Counted from the stretch's first letter, positions 34,291 to 44,752 are shown. The stretch: DNA of 64,000 bases from Sabellastarte sp. h YS-2021 (GCA_964017235.1 OZ024938.1:45234332-45298331), one strand, 5' to 3'. Made by a program: numbers and translations. The notes: generated by a model not told the origin, from the sequence alone.

Positions 34291-35688
34291 TATGTATACT
34301 TAAAAATATTTATGCTGTCTGGCAAACCAAATCTCTTAGTGTTTATGAAGTTATGACATCTTCAAAGAAAAAAATGAGCTATTTATGATGCACTGATGTG
34401 GTTATTAACATATTGCAACTGATCAGTGTTCACATAATATAAATTCCCAATTTTAGGCAGATTAAAAAACCACATTCTTCTGATTCCATTCTTTTGGAAT
34501 TGTGGGGATATAACTTTTCCTTTTTGGAAAAAAGCTTCAATTGATTCAACTTTTGTTTTGTAGAAGGAGTTGATGATCTAGCTACTTGTTCACATAGACT
34601 ATGTAAATTTGTCAAATGTATACACCTGACTTCTTTCACAATATAAGATGCTGGGAAAAAACACTTTCTCATAAACAGTTTTGCTTGTACAGCATTTTAT
34701 GTATCTCCAGCTGAGTGGAAATGAATGACTTGTCCTTTTCTTCTTCCTCCCCCAACTCTGTATTTGCTTTTGTGTGATATCTATCAAAAGGCACATTTAT
34801 GGAAAGCCTTTCTATGCAGAAAGAACCCCCCAACTCCCCTTTAGTGCACATAAAAAGCAAGTGGAAAAAAGAATGGCCTCAGTGGGGGAAGTGGGGGAGG
34901 GGTTGATGGAGGGAAACTTTAATGGTTGACGGATGTGTGTGTGTGAAGCAAAAGTGGAACAAAAAAAAGTGCAATATTTATGCTATTCTTTCGAATGTAT
35001 ATTGTTTTCTTTTACTTCTTCCATTTCACTTAGACTTCTACATTTAATTAATTTTAGCTCAAGTGGGAAATGAATTTTTGAAACTTTAATGCATTCAAAT
35101 TCCTGAAGTGATGCACTAAATCACTTATAACTTGAAAAGTATTGCGTTCACAGCATTTTGTTAAAATATGTTATTAGGCTACTTTTTCCACAGCTACAAC
35201 AAGTCCAGTAACTTGTTTGGTCTTAATTTTGTGCATTATTGAAGTGTGGAATGGATCATGATCTCCTACTATTATTCCTAAGCCTAGATTTTTAATTTCA
35301 ATTGCTAAATCATTCCTAAATATTGCAGTATATAAACTCATACTTTTCTTTCCCAATGAATCCAGTAACAATTTTCTAGCGCTATAGCTTGACTTGTTTG
35401 TAACTTGATTTTTCTTGTAAGCAATAACACTGAAGCAAAATCAGTAACTTTTGAACAAAAAGCCTAACACACTTTGGTTTACTGGATTTTATTATTGGTT
35501 TTGTTAAGTTTTTAGTTGAAACACAATCAGTAATTTTAAACAATAGTTCTTAAGCATCTTAGTCCACTGCATTCAATTAGTGTTTTATACTTAAGTCTGA
35601 TACTAATGACATTTTGAACAGAAATGTCTGTGGTCAGTGTACCCTTTCACTTGAGACCTCTTCTCCGAGAACATTACCAAAGAATGTA
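34291..35688. other. Intron sequence, nothing recognised
   Basis: AT-rich sequence. Several minus-strand frames of 60-80 codons (34430-34860) overlap in different phases and have no motif. 35115-35205 is an isolated copy of the 153-bp repeat. Confidence 0.55.
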
Positions 35689-35696
35689 GGACATAC

Positions 35697-36521
35697 AGAA
35701 TCCGGGAAAAAAAATGCCTCCTGGACAAAATGCCTCACAGAAAAAAATGCCTCCTGGAAAGAATGCCTCCTAGAAAGAATGCCTCCTGGATATTTTGTGA
35801 CTAGGAAAAAATGCCTCCTGAGAAAAAAAAAGTTATTTCAACTTGTAAACATGTTACATATGAAACCTATAACATATAATATCAAAAACATGTTAATTTC
35901 AGATATGTACAGTCAAAACCAGAACGTACAATATCATGAAGTGCAAATTACAAATATCTTCTTCTAAGGGTATCCCTTCAGCTGTACTATGGACCAGTTT
36001 AAAAGCAGAATTTATGGCTGTGAGGTTTCTGCCTTAAATAGTTGTGGCCTTTATGGCTTACAATATGCATTCTAATCAAATTACAACATAGGTTATCCCC
36101 TCTGTAAGGAGTTGATCGCAGTTAGATGCACTAGGAGGGGCAGAAATGTCATTACAAGAAAAACACGGCACCTGTCATAATAGAAACCAGGGATGAGCAG
36201 CCAGCCAAAAGAGTGAGAAGCACCAGCAAAACCTTACAAGAGAAACTTACATACCTTTGTACAGCTAAGCAAAATGGGTAAAAGACTGTGAATTTTTGAC
36301 AGGCATTGGCGACTATAAGACTCAAGTGGAAAAAATGAAGATGCCTCTGAAGTTGTAATGTGAACCTGTAGTGTTATAATACTTGAAAGAACTTTTTTTT
36401 CTTAGGAGGTATTTTTCCTGGTCACAAAATATTCAGGAGGCAGTCATTCTAGGAGGTATATTTCCTAGGAGGCATATTTTCTAGGAGGCATTTTTTCCAG
36501 GAGGCATTTTTTCCGCGCATC
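35697..36521. mobile_element. Foldback DNA element with 8-bp target duplication
   Basis: 825 bp flanked by GGACATAC on both sides (35689-35696 and 36522-36529). Both ends are inverted arrays of AAAAATGCCTCCTGG-type 15-18-mers: seven copies at 35710-35830 and the inverse (CCAGGAGGCATTTTTTCC) at 36390-36515. Beyond the arrays the matching continues (ATATTTTGTGACTAGGAAAA and its inverse TTTTCCTGGTCACAAAATAT). The centre (about 35850-36390) has no recognisable gene; a 117-codon frame at 35614-35967 simply runs through the repeats. An 8-bp duplication fits hAT, P or Merlin transposases, but the superfamily cannot be fixed. Confidence 0.82.
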
Positions 36522-36529
36522 GGACATAC

Positions 36530-37177
36530 ATTCTTTTGAGAAGTAAATTTCACACCTACAATTTCTCTTCTGCCAAGCTGTGGTCATTCTTTCATTTGCT
36601 AAATATGGTAACATACACAATGCAATAAACTTTACATTTTCTATTCCTTGTGATGCATATCTTGACATCTTTTACGGCTTACTTCGCACTTTTTCATCAG
36701 GGCCGCTTCGTTTTTGTCAGCAAAAACATTTTTCTAGTTTCAATTTTTGAAGATAGCATCTCAATTATTAGATACTTAATCATTTTTTTAAAAATAATTA
36801 TTTCATTTATTTAAGATACTAAGTCATTTTTCAGATAATAGTCTCAATTGTTTGATTGAGATAGTAGATTTTGAGATAGTAAGTAATTTTTTTAGATAAT
36901 ATGTCAAGTTTTTAAGATAAAATTTTTAAATTGAAACGCTGATAAAGTTACAAAAAAGAGTTGCATAAAGTGAATTCTGTAATGATACAGATACAATAAA
37001 TATGGTAATGGATTTGTTTATAGGCATTTTATATTTTCCTCCTGATTCTTGCATATATACTCCAGATTTCCATGAGGAAACTTTCCTTACTATTATATTA
37101 TCTGCTTTCCATAGTAACAAACACGTTTACTGACAGAAATCTAGCAGTAAAAGAAGGAATTCTATAGGTCAGTCCTT
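36530..37177. other. Intron sequence with ATCTCAAT tract
   Basis: 36735-36935 is a third tract of the ATCTCAAT/AGATACTAAGTC repeat. Nothing else recognised. Confidence 0.55.
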
Positions 37178-37190
37178 CCTTGCTCTAATG

Positions 37191-37430
37191 AGGGGCCATG
37201 GTGGCAGAGTGGTAACACTCTCGCCTCCCACCTCTGAGGCTGGGGTTCAGTCCCTGGCACGGCCTCAAGTGGGAAAGCTGGTAGTTGCTTGCCATTGGTT
37301 GGCAGTTTACAATACAGAACCCTGACGAACTGTATGTACTGGTTTCCTCTGCCCTTCCAACTACCCCTCATGATATGACCTGTACAGTGTTAAAAGTGAT
37401 GTAAAACCCCAAATAAATAAATAAAATAAA
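37191..37430 (+). mobile_element. tRNA-derived SINE, well preserved
   Basis: 240 bp with a 13-bp target duplication CCTTGCTYTAATG (37178-37190 and 37431-37443). The head is tRNA-like with an A-box-like TGGCAGAGTGG at 37202 and a B-box-like GGTTCAGTCC at 37244, the internal RNA polymerase III promoter parts. The body has GTTTACAATACAGAACCCTG and GATGTAAAACCCC; the tail is AAATAAATAAATAAAATAAA. The best-kept copy of the SINE family that occurs six times in the window. Confidence 0.92.
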
Positions 37431-37443
37431 CCTTGCTTTAATG

Positions 37444-38469
37444 TGCTCACAGTGGGATAGGCAGCTCCTCTGATTTTTAAAATGCTCACAGTTGGATGCT
37501 TAGCCTTAAAAGTGTTCAGAGTGGGATAGGCAGGTCATTTTTAAAATGGTCGAAGTCGGATGCCATATTTTTATATAATGAATTAATGCACACTCTTTAG
37601 TTTGTTGAATGACGTACCCACCACAGCCAGCCATAGTTGGTTGCGCATGCCACTGCATACTTGTACAATCCCAATGGATCCTCCTTCCTTCAGTGCTGAA
37701 CCAACTTCTCCACAAATATAGTTTCTAAGATATTGCTGTCACTGTCTCCATACACAGCTGGAATTTCCAGCCTGGAAATAAGACAGACCTAAAAGTAAAT
37801 AATTTAAACACATTTAAATCTCCCATGGACAATAATAGCAGACTTAAGTACCAGTTGAAACACCCCAAAGATCTTACAATAATTCATTTATCTTTTCACT
37901 GTAATGTATTAAATATTCAATAAAAAATACTCAAGTTTATTTAATTTTTGGAAAATATCTTAATTAAACACTTTTATGTAATCTAAATGGATATATTTAT
38001 TGAAAAACTAGCTTGGTAATCTTATTTCTGTCCCAGTAAATATTTGGCAAAGGTTAAAAATGATGGGTACAAAAAAGTTTATAATGGGATGTTTTTAAAA
38101 CATTCTAAGCATACTATTTAATGAGAAATGTTAGAAAAATGTTACAAATGAATATAATAATGTCTGAATAATAATGGGGTCAGAGGTCAAATTCAATATC
38201 TTTTTACGGCTGCTGACTCATGGATATATTTCTTTTATGTCTAAATTGTAAGATAGTGGCTTAGAAATTGTGTCCCCATTCAATTCTTAATTTTAGGGAT
38301 TGCATGTTGACAAAGACCTCTACAATGCCCTGTTCTTGATCACCGCTATCTTTGTTTAGACATGTTTGAAGGTGATTGTTGAATAAGCATTCTGAAAATA
38401 TCCGTTTAAAAACAATTTTCCTAGAATGTTCTTAAAAGATTTGATAGAAAACATTTCAGAAAGGTTTTG
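37444..38469. other. Intron sequence, nothing recognised
   Basis: AT-rich intron. 37440-37560 shows three short loose copies of a CACAGTGGGATAGGCAG / AATGCTCACAGTTGGATGC motif. No gene. Confidence 0.55.
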
Positions 38470-38722
38470 ATGGGCATGAAAATTTTCAGAGCAAACTTTT
38501 ACAAAATAATGTAAACAAATGTTGTTTACATTCATGTGTACTGTTTATCAAACATTTCATGGTGGATGTTGTGAGAAACATTTCCAGGATAGGTGATGAT
38601 GGGTATGAAAAATTTTCAGAGCAAACTTTTACAAAAAATTGTAAACATATGTTGTTGAAACATTCATGTGTACTGTTTATCAAACATTTTACGGTGGATG
38701 TTGTGAGAAACATTTCCAGGAT
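38470..38722 (+). repeat. Two-copy tandem repeat, about 130 bp
   Basis: GGGYATGAAAA.TTTTCAGAGC, ATTCATGTGTACTGTTTATC and GTGGATGTTGTGAGAAACAT occur in the same order at 38470-38590 and 38600-38722. It is flanked to 38890 by sequence rich in AAATGTTTACA variants. Confidence 0.8.
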
Positions 38723-38958
38723 AACCTTTAGCTATATTATAAATGTTTGAAAATGTTTACAGTCAAACCTAGCTTCTTGACTTATTTTACAAATGTTTCC
38801 AGTAAAAATGTTTGTAAAGAGAATGTTTATAAAACGTTTTTTTAAACATTATAGCATAAACGTTTACTTGGAAACATTTATAAAACCATAAGATAAGGTT
38901 TAAATATACGGAAGCTCTGGACTGCCAAAGTTTTTTTATTTTACTAACTTGAATATAC

Positions 38959-39175
38959 CATTTTATTTCATAAAAATGTAAATATACTATACCATATGAA
39001 AACACTTGGGTAAGCTTTGCTTGGCATTCGGTGACCGCCACGTACACCATACATAGAATTTAAAATATGAGGGGAGACCCTCTTTAAACCTATATACTTG
39101 CTACCCTTTGACCCCTGGTGACCTAGTTCACTCTGCCATGCGCATTAATGCAAAAATAGTTCATTCTTTTTGTGG
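38959..39175 (+). repeat. Left ITR of DIRS-C with GAGA-loop hairpin
   Basis: Repeated inverted at 44928-45163 almost perfectly from TGTTTTCAT inward. Contains a hairpin at 39053-39093: ATAG and TTTAAA pair with TTTAAA and CTAT across a small internal loop, then GAGGG (39069-39073), loop GAGA (39074-39077), CCCTC (39078-39082). A weaker outer pairing, TGGC..GTGA (39022-39034) with TCAC..GCCA (39128-39138), is possible. Confidence 0.8.
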
Positions 39176-39771
39176 CGGTTGAACTCTCAACTCGGCATTT
39201 TTGCTGCCCAAATTTTTTAAGACCTGCTAGGTGTTGTGGTGCTCTGTAAGTACGTTTATGCTGTTTTTAATCACTTTTCCTTCATTTTTATTCGATTTTA
39301 TCGATTTCTGGTGTATTTATTGCTTGTTTTTTGCAATATTACTTGTCTTTTTAGTAACTTAGCTCATGTGGTCACGTGGTACGGATGTGGGTTTCCCTTC
39401 GGAAATATTCATTTCCTTGGTGGTTTGCATTAGATTTTTAGTTCTAAATGTTTATTTTCACCTATTCAGGGTATTCCTTCATTCATTCTTCGAAATTCTT
39501 CGAATCACCGCAATTTTCACATTTACTTAGCTGTTGTATAAAAACTTCACCAGATCACGTGACTGTGATGTCACATTCAAAATGGAGGTTAATCGTGAAC
39601 TTTCTGAAGAATAGTCATTCTTTCAGTGAGTACAGCATATTTACTTATTCATTTGCTTTATTATACATGTTTATATTGTGTACTTTGTTTTCAGAGCAAT
39701 ACTTTATCTCAAGTGTCACAAAATTCAAATATTTTTGTTTTTTCACAACTACCTACCATACTCGGTTCCTT

Positions 39772-40161
39772 ATGGATCCTCCCCTTACTACCGATACTTC
39801 AGCTTCTTCTGGCTCGTGTTTATCCACCTTGCCTTCGGGCTTACTGCCTAGTATGACTTCTTTAGAAGCATGCACTAGTTGGCTTTTGGGGGTTACTCAA
39901 TCCCCACCGGTGGATTCACGTCCAGTGACTGGTGTGCCTTTACCCCCTCAATCCGGTGTAATGTCATCTTGGTCTGTGAATTCTTCGAATTCTTTGGGTA
40001 GACCGATTTCCCAGCAACCGGGTTCTGTGGGTAACTTTCCCTCAGCTCAGCCCATTCAGGCTGTCCCGGTGCCGGCAGGCTATCCTGTTTATGACCAATC
40101 TTTTCACAGGCCCAGGCTGATTTCTTCAACTCTTTCTCATCTCTCATGTCTTCCATGTTAG
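39772..40161 (+). CDS. DIRS-C gag N-terminal segment, out of frame with the main ORF
   Basis: Starting at the ATG at 39772 (MDPPLTTDTSASSG), this Ser/Pro/Thr-rich frame runs to PVPAGYPVYDQ. There the main frame begins to look like protein (IFSQAQADFFNSFSSLM, just after an in-frame TGA at 40092-40094 and leading to the ATG at 40146). The simplest reading is that gag starts here and a single-base change near 40095 separates its N-terminus from the rest. An independent upstream ORF or programmed frameshifting is the alternative. The segment lacks the cysteine-rich region seen in B. Confidence 0.55.
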   Translation: MDPPLTTDTSASSGSCLSTLPSGLLPSMTSLEACTSWLLGVTQSPPVDSRPVTGVPLPPQSGVMSSWSVNSSNSLGRPISQQPGSVGNFPSAQPIQAVPVPAGYPVYDQSFHRPRLISSTLSHLSCLPC

Positions 40162-43100
40162 ATAGGTTTCAGGGTATTGCCAACCCTGCTGTTACTCAAC
40201 AGCCAATGGCTGGTCAGGATCTGTCGCAACCTTCGGGTGCGACTTTTAATGATTCTCAGGACTCACTTCAGACTCAGTCTCAGGTTAATCTTGAGGCTGA
40301 GCTGCAGGTCGTAGATTCAATGCCAAACATCCCTTACGTCCAGTCGGTCAATAGGGACTACAGGGAGGCTTTAGACTCTGTCTTTGAAGTCTTATCAGAT
40401 AAGATTTCCAGGCCTTCTGTTCAGAATCACGATCCCGAGGATTGCTCGGACCTCTACCCCGACCAATCAAAATCCTCACCCATGAGTCTCCCCATCAGTT
40501 CTAGACTGAGGAGTTCCTTTAAGATGGCTGATGCGTATCTATCTGATCTGCATTCACGCTCTTCTGATTTGGGAGCTTCCCAAACTAAGTTGAGGAAGTT
40601 GGGAATTTTCCCTAACAAACCCTCAAAACTTAGCTTTGCCAGGTACAGACCCATGGCTTCTGATGTCTGGACTGATCTTTTGAAAGATCCGGATCAGGGG
40701 TCAGGTTTGCCATCTCCCAAAAAGGAGATTTACTTGTCCAGAAGTACAGCTCATGCCCTTGAGAAGAGTCTTAGGTCAGATTTAATTATTCTGAATTCCC
40801 TAGACTTCTATCGAGAGGCTTTAGCGGTCAATCATACCAACTTAGTGAAGTTGGTTGACCAAACTGAGTCTAATCTTTCTCTGGACATTCAGCAGGCCTT
40901 GGACGTCAATTCTTTGCTGATCAATCAGGTGAAGTTTCACTTAATTGATTTGTTGGCTTCCATCACCCATTCTATCTCTACTGTGACCTTGGCAAGGAGG
41001 GATTCCTTCCTTTGCACAGTCCCTAAACATGTGCCAGATCATATTGTTAGGGAACTTAGGTCTCATCCTATCTATGGTCCCTCCCTCTTTGGTGAATTTC
41101 CCTTGAAGGCTCTTTCTTCTCACACTAAAGAGTATAAGCAGGAACAGTTCCAGACTGTCCTGACTAAGGGAGTGTCCAAACAACTTTCTGCTTCTGCATC
41201 CAGGGGCAAGACTTTCAAAAGACTTCAATCCCAAGATAGGGATTCTCAAGATAGGAAATTTCAGAAGGGTTCTACTTCTGGTTCTGGTTCCTTTCGAGGT
41301 TCCAAGAAACCACGTGGTGGAAAGTCTTCCAGGGGTAGGGGCATAAAGCCCAACCTCAATCTCAACAATGATGTCCTACAGGAGGTAAGAGTGACCTTGG
41401 AACTCTCCAAGGTCCCACTCATACCTCCAGACCCCACCACTTTGCCAGTGGGAGGTCGACTGGGTTATTTCCATCTCAATTGGAAGTTTTTAGGGGCCCA
41501 GCCTTCTGTTATCAAGACCCTGGAATTTGGACTTCAGCTTCCAATAGGTTCAGTTCGAATTCCGTTATCCAGGGTCCCTTTGATAAACAGCCACTATTCT
41601 TCCCTAGAGAAGAATCTAGTTCTTTGCCAAACTGTTGTGGATATGCTGCTCAAAGGAGCAATCCAGGAGGTCAGGGATTCTTCATCCCTGGCTTTCTACA
41701 GCAGACTTTTCCTTGTGGCAAAGAAGACTGGAGGATGGAGGCCAGTAATAGATTTGAGTCATTTAAATCTTTATCTGGACTTCCCCACTTTCAGGATGGA
41801 AACTACTCAGTCCATCAGAAACTCCCTTCAAGTTGGCCAGTGGACAACTTCTCTGGACCTCAAGGATGCATGCTTCCACGTTCCCATGGCTCCTACGGTT
41901 CACAAACTGCTCAGGTTTCAAGTCTTGGGCAAAGTGTACCAGTTTGTGGCTATGCCTTTTGGCCTAGCCACAGCTCCCAGGGAATTCACTACCTTAGTCA
42001 AGGAAGTGAAGAGGATGGCCTTGAGGTTGGGCATCTCAGTTCACATGTACCTAGACGATTGGCTTATCAAAGCCAACAGTTGTCAAGAGGCTCATTCTGC
42101 AACTCTAACTTTGTTGGAGTTGACTCACAAACTGGGGTGGATTGTAAACAGGGAGAAGTCAGATTTGCTTCCAAAGCAAGTTTTCACCTTCCTGGGCCAG
42201 GTTTTCGACCTGTCCAAGGGGGTTTGTTATCCAACAGAGGCCAGGTTCCTGTCCATTCAGGAGGCTATTCATCCTCTGCTTTTCAACCCCCATACTACTC
42301 CACGCCAGGCTATGCACCTTTTGGGTCTACTAGCTTCCACAGAGAAGTTAGTACCTCAGGGTCGCCTTCATATGCGACACCTTCAATTTCATCTCAGGAG
42401 AAATTACAATTGCCACCTAAAAGGTGCCCTGGATTCTCCATTCACCTTGGACCCTTCAGTGAAGGTTCATCTAAGGTGGTGGTTACTGAGGAACAATGTC
42501 ATGGCGCAAGCTCCACTGCACCCACCCAAATATGTAATATCCATTTACACGGATGCCTCAGCTCAGGGTTGGGGAGCTCATTGTGCTCACATGATTGCTC
42601 AAGGTTATTGGTCGACTCAGCAGTCCAAACTGCATATCAATGTTCTGGAGCTCAAGGCTGTGCTCCTGGCTCTCAAGACCTTTGTTCCTCAGTTATCCCT
42701 TCATCAAAGGATTATTCAGGTAGCCTCAGACAACACAACTGTCTGTGCTTACATAAACAAACTAGGGGGCACTCGCTCCTGGGACATGTTTGCCCTCACT
42801 TGGCACCTGTTTGCCTTCTGTCGCAAGAACAAGGTTGTTCTTACAGCAAGACACGTTCCAGGGGTCATGAATCTTGTAGCAGACCAACTCTCCAGGTCTC
42901 AACAGACCCTTCATACAGAGTGGTCTCTCAATCCCAAGAAATTCAGGTGGCTGTCACAAATAGAACTTCCAACCTCAAATAGATCTCTTTGCCACAGGAT
43001 TCAATCACAAGCTGCCCCAGTATGTTTCTCCAGTACCAGATCCCAAGGCTCTGGCAGTAGATGCCCTGGAGATGAATTGGTCCGGACTTCATCTCTACTC

Positions 43101-44402
43101 CTTCCCTCCTACAGCTCTTTGTCCACTTGTGGTCAAGAAGTTAATCAACTCTCAGAGCTGCAGGATGCTTCTTGTTGCTCCTCTCTGGGAAACCAAAGAG
43201 TGGCTTCAGGATCTATTGGCATTGTCAATAAGAAAACCAATCGCTCTTCCTCTAAAAGAAAATCTCTTAAAGCAACCTCATCTCGAGGTGTTTCATCAAA
43301 ATCTAAGGAGTCTAAACCTTCATGCCTTTTGGCTGAAGTCTCCTTAGAGAAAAAAGGGTTTTCTCAGGAAGTGACTTCTAGGATTTTGAGTCCTATTAGA
43401 AAGTCTTCTAAATCAGTGTATGAAGCAAAGTGGAACGGTTTCTGCACTTGGTGTGAGGAACATGGCTTCTCTGCCATGCACCCGACTGTCCCCATCATAG
43501 CTGAGTTCTTCTTATTTCTTTTCTCTGAAAAGAAATTACTTCCTCAGACTATAGAGGGATATAGGTCATCTCTCTCCATGAAGCTTGATGCAGACTTGGA
43601 GTTGGGTTCTAATAAGGAGCTCAAAAGACTCATTCAGAGCTTTTACAAGTCCAGGCCTAAGGCTACTCGTCACGTTCCTTCCTGGGACTTGACCTTGGTT
43701 TTGCAGGCTCTTACCAAGGCTCCTTTTGAACCTTTGTCTCTTGCTGAGCCAAAGTTCCTCACTTGGAAGATGGTCTTTCTTATTGCCCTTGCATCTGGAA
43801 GGAGAAGGAGTGAGATTCATGCCTTTACTTTTAAGGGTTGCTCTCACTCTAAAGGATGGTCAAAGGTCATCCTTAAAACAGATCCTGCTTTTCTGGCTAA
43901 GAACCAGTTAGCTTCAGAGGGTGCTTCAATTTTTTCGGAAATTGAAATTCCTGCTTTGACTAAGTGCCTTGGTCAACAGGATACTGAAGATAGGTCTCTA
44001 TGTCCTGTCAGAGCCCTTAGACATTATTTGTCTAGGACTTCTGACCTCAGGCAGGGTAGATCTCTTCTCTTTGTTTCACTCTTCAAGTCAAAACAGGGTG
44101 ATATCGCTGCCCAGACGATTTCTAATTGGATTAAAGACTTAATCCATTTCACCCTTAAGAACTGTTCCACAGAGAATGCATCTCTTCATGGTGTCAAGGC
44201 TCATGATGTAAGGGCACAGGCTGCGTCCTGGTCCTTTAAGGGTGGAATTCCACTCCTTGATATCATGAGATCCTGCACGTGGAAGAGCCATCCCACTTTT
44301 ACATCCTTCTACTTTAGGAATGTGGCTCTCAAGAATCTTGAGGATACCTATAGATTGGGAGATATTGTGGCTGCACAACGTGTAGTCTCCCTTTCTACTT
44401 GA
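40146..44402 (+). CDS. DIRS-C polyprotein: gag, RT, RNase H, tyrosine recombinase
   Basis: 1418-codon open frame. Residues 1-420: gag, with LARRDSFL and a basic SRGRG tail. RT: motif A TSLDLKDACFHV (about 567), B MPFGLATAPREFT, catalytic YLDD (635-638), LGWIVNREKSDLLP. RNase H: YTDASAQGW (801), LHINVLELKAV (Glu about 837), ASDNTTV, VPGVMNLVADQLSR. Recombinase: SAM-like domain about 1080-1180, Arg in SGRRRSEIHAF (about 1218), HxxR in KAHDVRAQ (about 1351), Tyr in TFTSFYFRN (about 1387). Between RNase H and recombinase (about 940-1065) the frame is not the expected protein: the methyltransferase-like segment is read one frame over (about 42973-43347). A one-base insertion near 42970 probably fused pol to the recombinase frame. 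Gag-RT fusion in one frame contrasts with B, where they overlap. Confidence 0.88.
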   Translation: MSSMLDRFQGIANPAVTQQPMAGQDLSQPSGATFNDSQDSLQTQSQVNLEAELQVVDSMPNIPYVQSVNRDYREALDSVFEVLSDKISRPSVQNHDPEDCSDLYPDQSKSSPMSLPISSRLRSSFKMADAYLSDLHSRSSDLGASQTKLRKLGIFPNKPSKLSFARYRPMASDVWTDLLKDPDQGSGLPSPKKEIYLSRSTAHALEKSLRSDLIILNSLDFYREALAVNHTNLVKLVDQTESNLSLDIQQALDVNSLLINQVKFHLIDLLASITHSISTVTLARRDSFLCTVPKHVPDHIVRELRSHPIYGPSLFGEFPLKALSSHTKEYKQEQFQTVLTKGVSKQLSASASRGKTFKRLQSQDRDSQDRKFQKGSTSGSGSFRGSKKPRGGKSSRGRGIKPNLNLNNDVLQEVRVTLELSKVPLIPPDPTTLPVGGRLGYFHLNWKFLGAQPSVIKTLEFGLQLPIGSVRIPLSRVPLINSHYSSLEKNLVLCQTVVDMLLKGAIQEVRDSSSLAFYSRLFLVAKKTGGWRPVIDLSHLNLYLDFPTFRMETTQSIRNSLQVGQWTTSLDLKDACFHVPMAPTVHKLLRFQVLGKVYQFVAMPFGLATAPREFTTLVKEVKRMALRLGISVHMYLDDWLIKANSCQEAHSATLTLLELTHKLGWIVNREKSDLLPKQVFTFLGQVFDLSKGVCYPTEARFLSIQEAIHPLLFNPHTTPRQAMHLLGLLASTEKLVPQGRLHMRHLQFHLRRNYNCHLKGALDSPFTLDPSVKVHLRWWLLRNNVMAQAPLHPPKYVISIYTDASAQGWGAHCAHMIAQGYWSTQQSKLHINVLELKAVLLALKTFVPQLSLHQRIIQVASDNTTVCAYINKLGGTRSWDMFALTWHLFAFCRKNKVVLTARHVPGVMNLVADQLSRSQQTLHTEWSLNPKKFRWLSQIELPTSNRSLCHRIQSQAAPVCFSSTRSQGSGSRCPGDELVRTSSLLLPSYSSLSTCGQEVNQLSELQDASCCSSLGNQRVASGSIGIVNKKTNRSSSKRKSLKATSSRGVSSKSKESKPSCLLAEVSLEKKGFSQEVTSRILSPIRKSSKSVYEAKWNGFCTWCEEHGFSAMHPTVPIIAEFFLFLFSEKKLLPQTIEGYRSSLSMKLDADLELGSNKELKRLIQSFYKSRPKATRHVPSWDLTLVLQALTKAPFEPLSLAEPKFLTWKMVFLIALASGRRRSEIHAFTFKGCSHSKGWSKVILKTDPAFLAKNQLASEGASIFSEIEIPALTKCLGQQDTEDRSLCPVRALRHYLSRTSDLRQGRSLLFVSLFKSKQGDIAAQTISNWIKDLIHFTLKNCSTENASLHGVKAHDVRAQAASWSFKGGIPLLDIMRSCTWKSHPTFTSFYFRNVALKNLEDTYRLGDIVAAQRVVSLST
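42973..43347 (+). CDS. DIRS-C methyltransferase-like segment in alternate frame
   Basis: In the +1 frame relative to the main ORF: PQIDLFATGFNHKLPQYVSP, VPDPKALAVDALEMNWSGL, LYSFPPTALCPLV, then MLLVAPLWETKEWLQDLL, ending LNLHAFWLKSP. This matches the pol C-terminal tail of B (MVDLFATKLNHKLP, APGWPGMSWFWDLVDL). In DIRS1-group elements this position is described as a phage-type adenine methyltransferase-like domain; no catalytic motif is asserted here. It stops where the recombinase similarity begins in the main frame, so the two overlap by only a few bases. Confidence 0.75.
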   Translation, partial: PQIDLFATGFNHKLPQYVSPVPDPKALAVDALEMNWSGLHLYSFPPTALCPLVVKKLINSQSCRMLLVAPLWETKEWLQDLLALSIRKPIALPLKENLLKQPHLEVFHQNLRSLNLHAFWLKSP

Positions 44403-44752
44403 TCTTCCTTTTTCTTGATCCTTTCTGAGGCTTCTTAGCCTCAGAAAAGGGGGGGGGTATTCCTTTTTTGGGGACTTCCTTTTTGGGGACTGTGCTTGGT
44501 AGTGTACTTTTGGCACATCTTCTGGGTTTTGACACTTTGGTGCTTATCCTCTTAGAGCTGACCTCTTGGGTATAGACAGCAGTGCTGAAGGTAATAAGTA
44601 GTTAACTACTTCACACTTAGTCAAGTTGCACCTTCATCACAGGGGTTTTCAGTTATGCACCAGGAATTTTCCTTTTTTAGTGCACTTTAACCATTGGTGG
44701 TTTCCTCCTTAGTCTGTCTTTTTTCCCACCATCCTTCCATGTGGGCATTCAA
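44403..44752. other. DIRS-C 3' untranslated region
   Basis: Between the recombinase stop and the internal complementary region. It contains CTGAGGCTTCTTAGCCTCAG, a perfect stem with a 4-nt loop (44425-44444), followed by a G-run of 9 (10 in the duplicate copy). No ORF. Confidence 0.65.

Noticed and set aside
34430..34860. Overlapping minus-strand ORFs as a small gene
   Set aside because: Three short frames in different phases over AT-rich intron, without motif or homology that I can recognise.
37191..37265. Functional tRNA gene
   Set aside because: A- and B-box-like motifs are present, but the sequence continues into a SINE body with an A-rich tail and target duplication, and no clean cloverleaf is visible.
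40146..44402. Host gene encoding a large RT-recombinase protein
   Set aside because: It sits between matching inverted terminal repeats with an internal complementary region, so it is a retrotransposon ORF.
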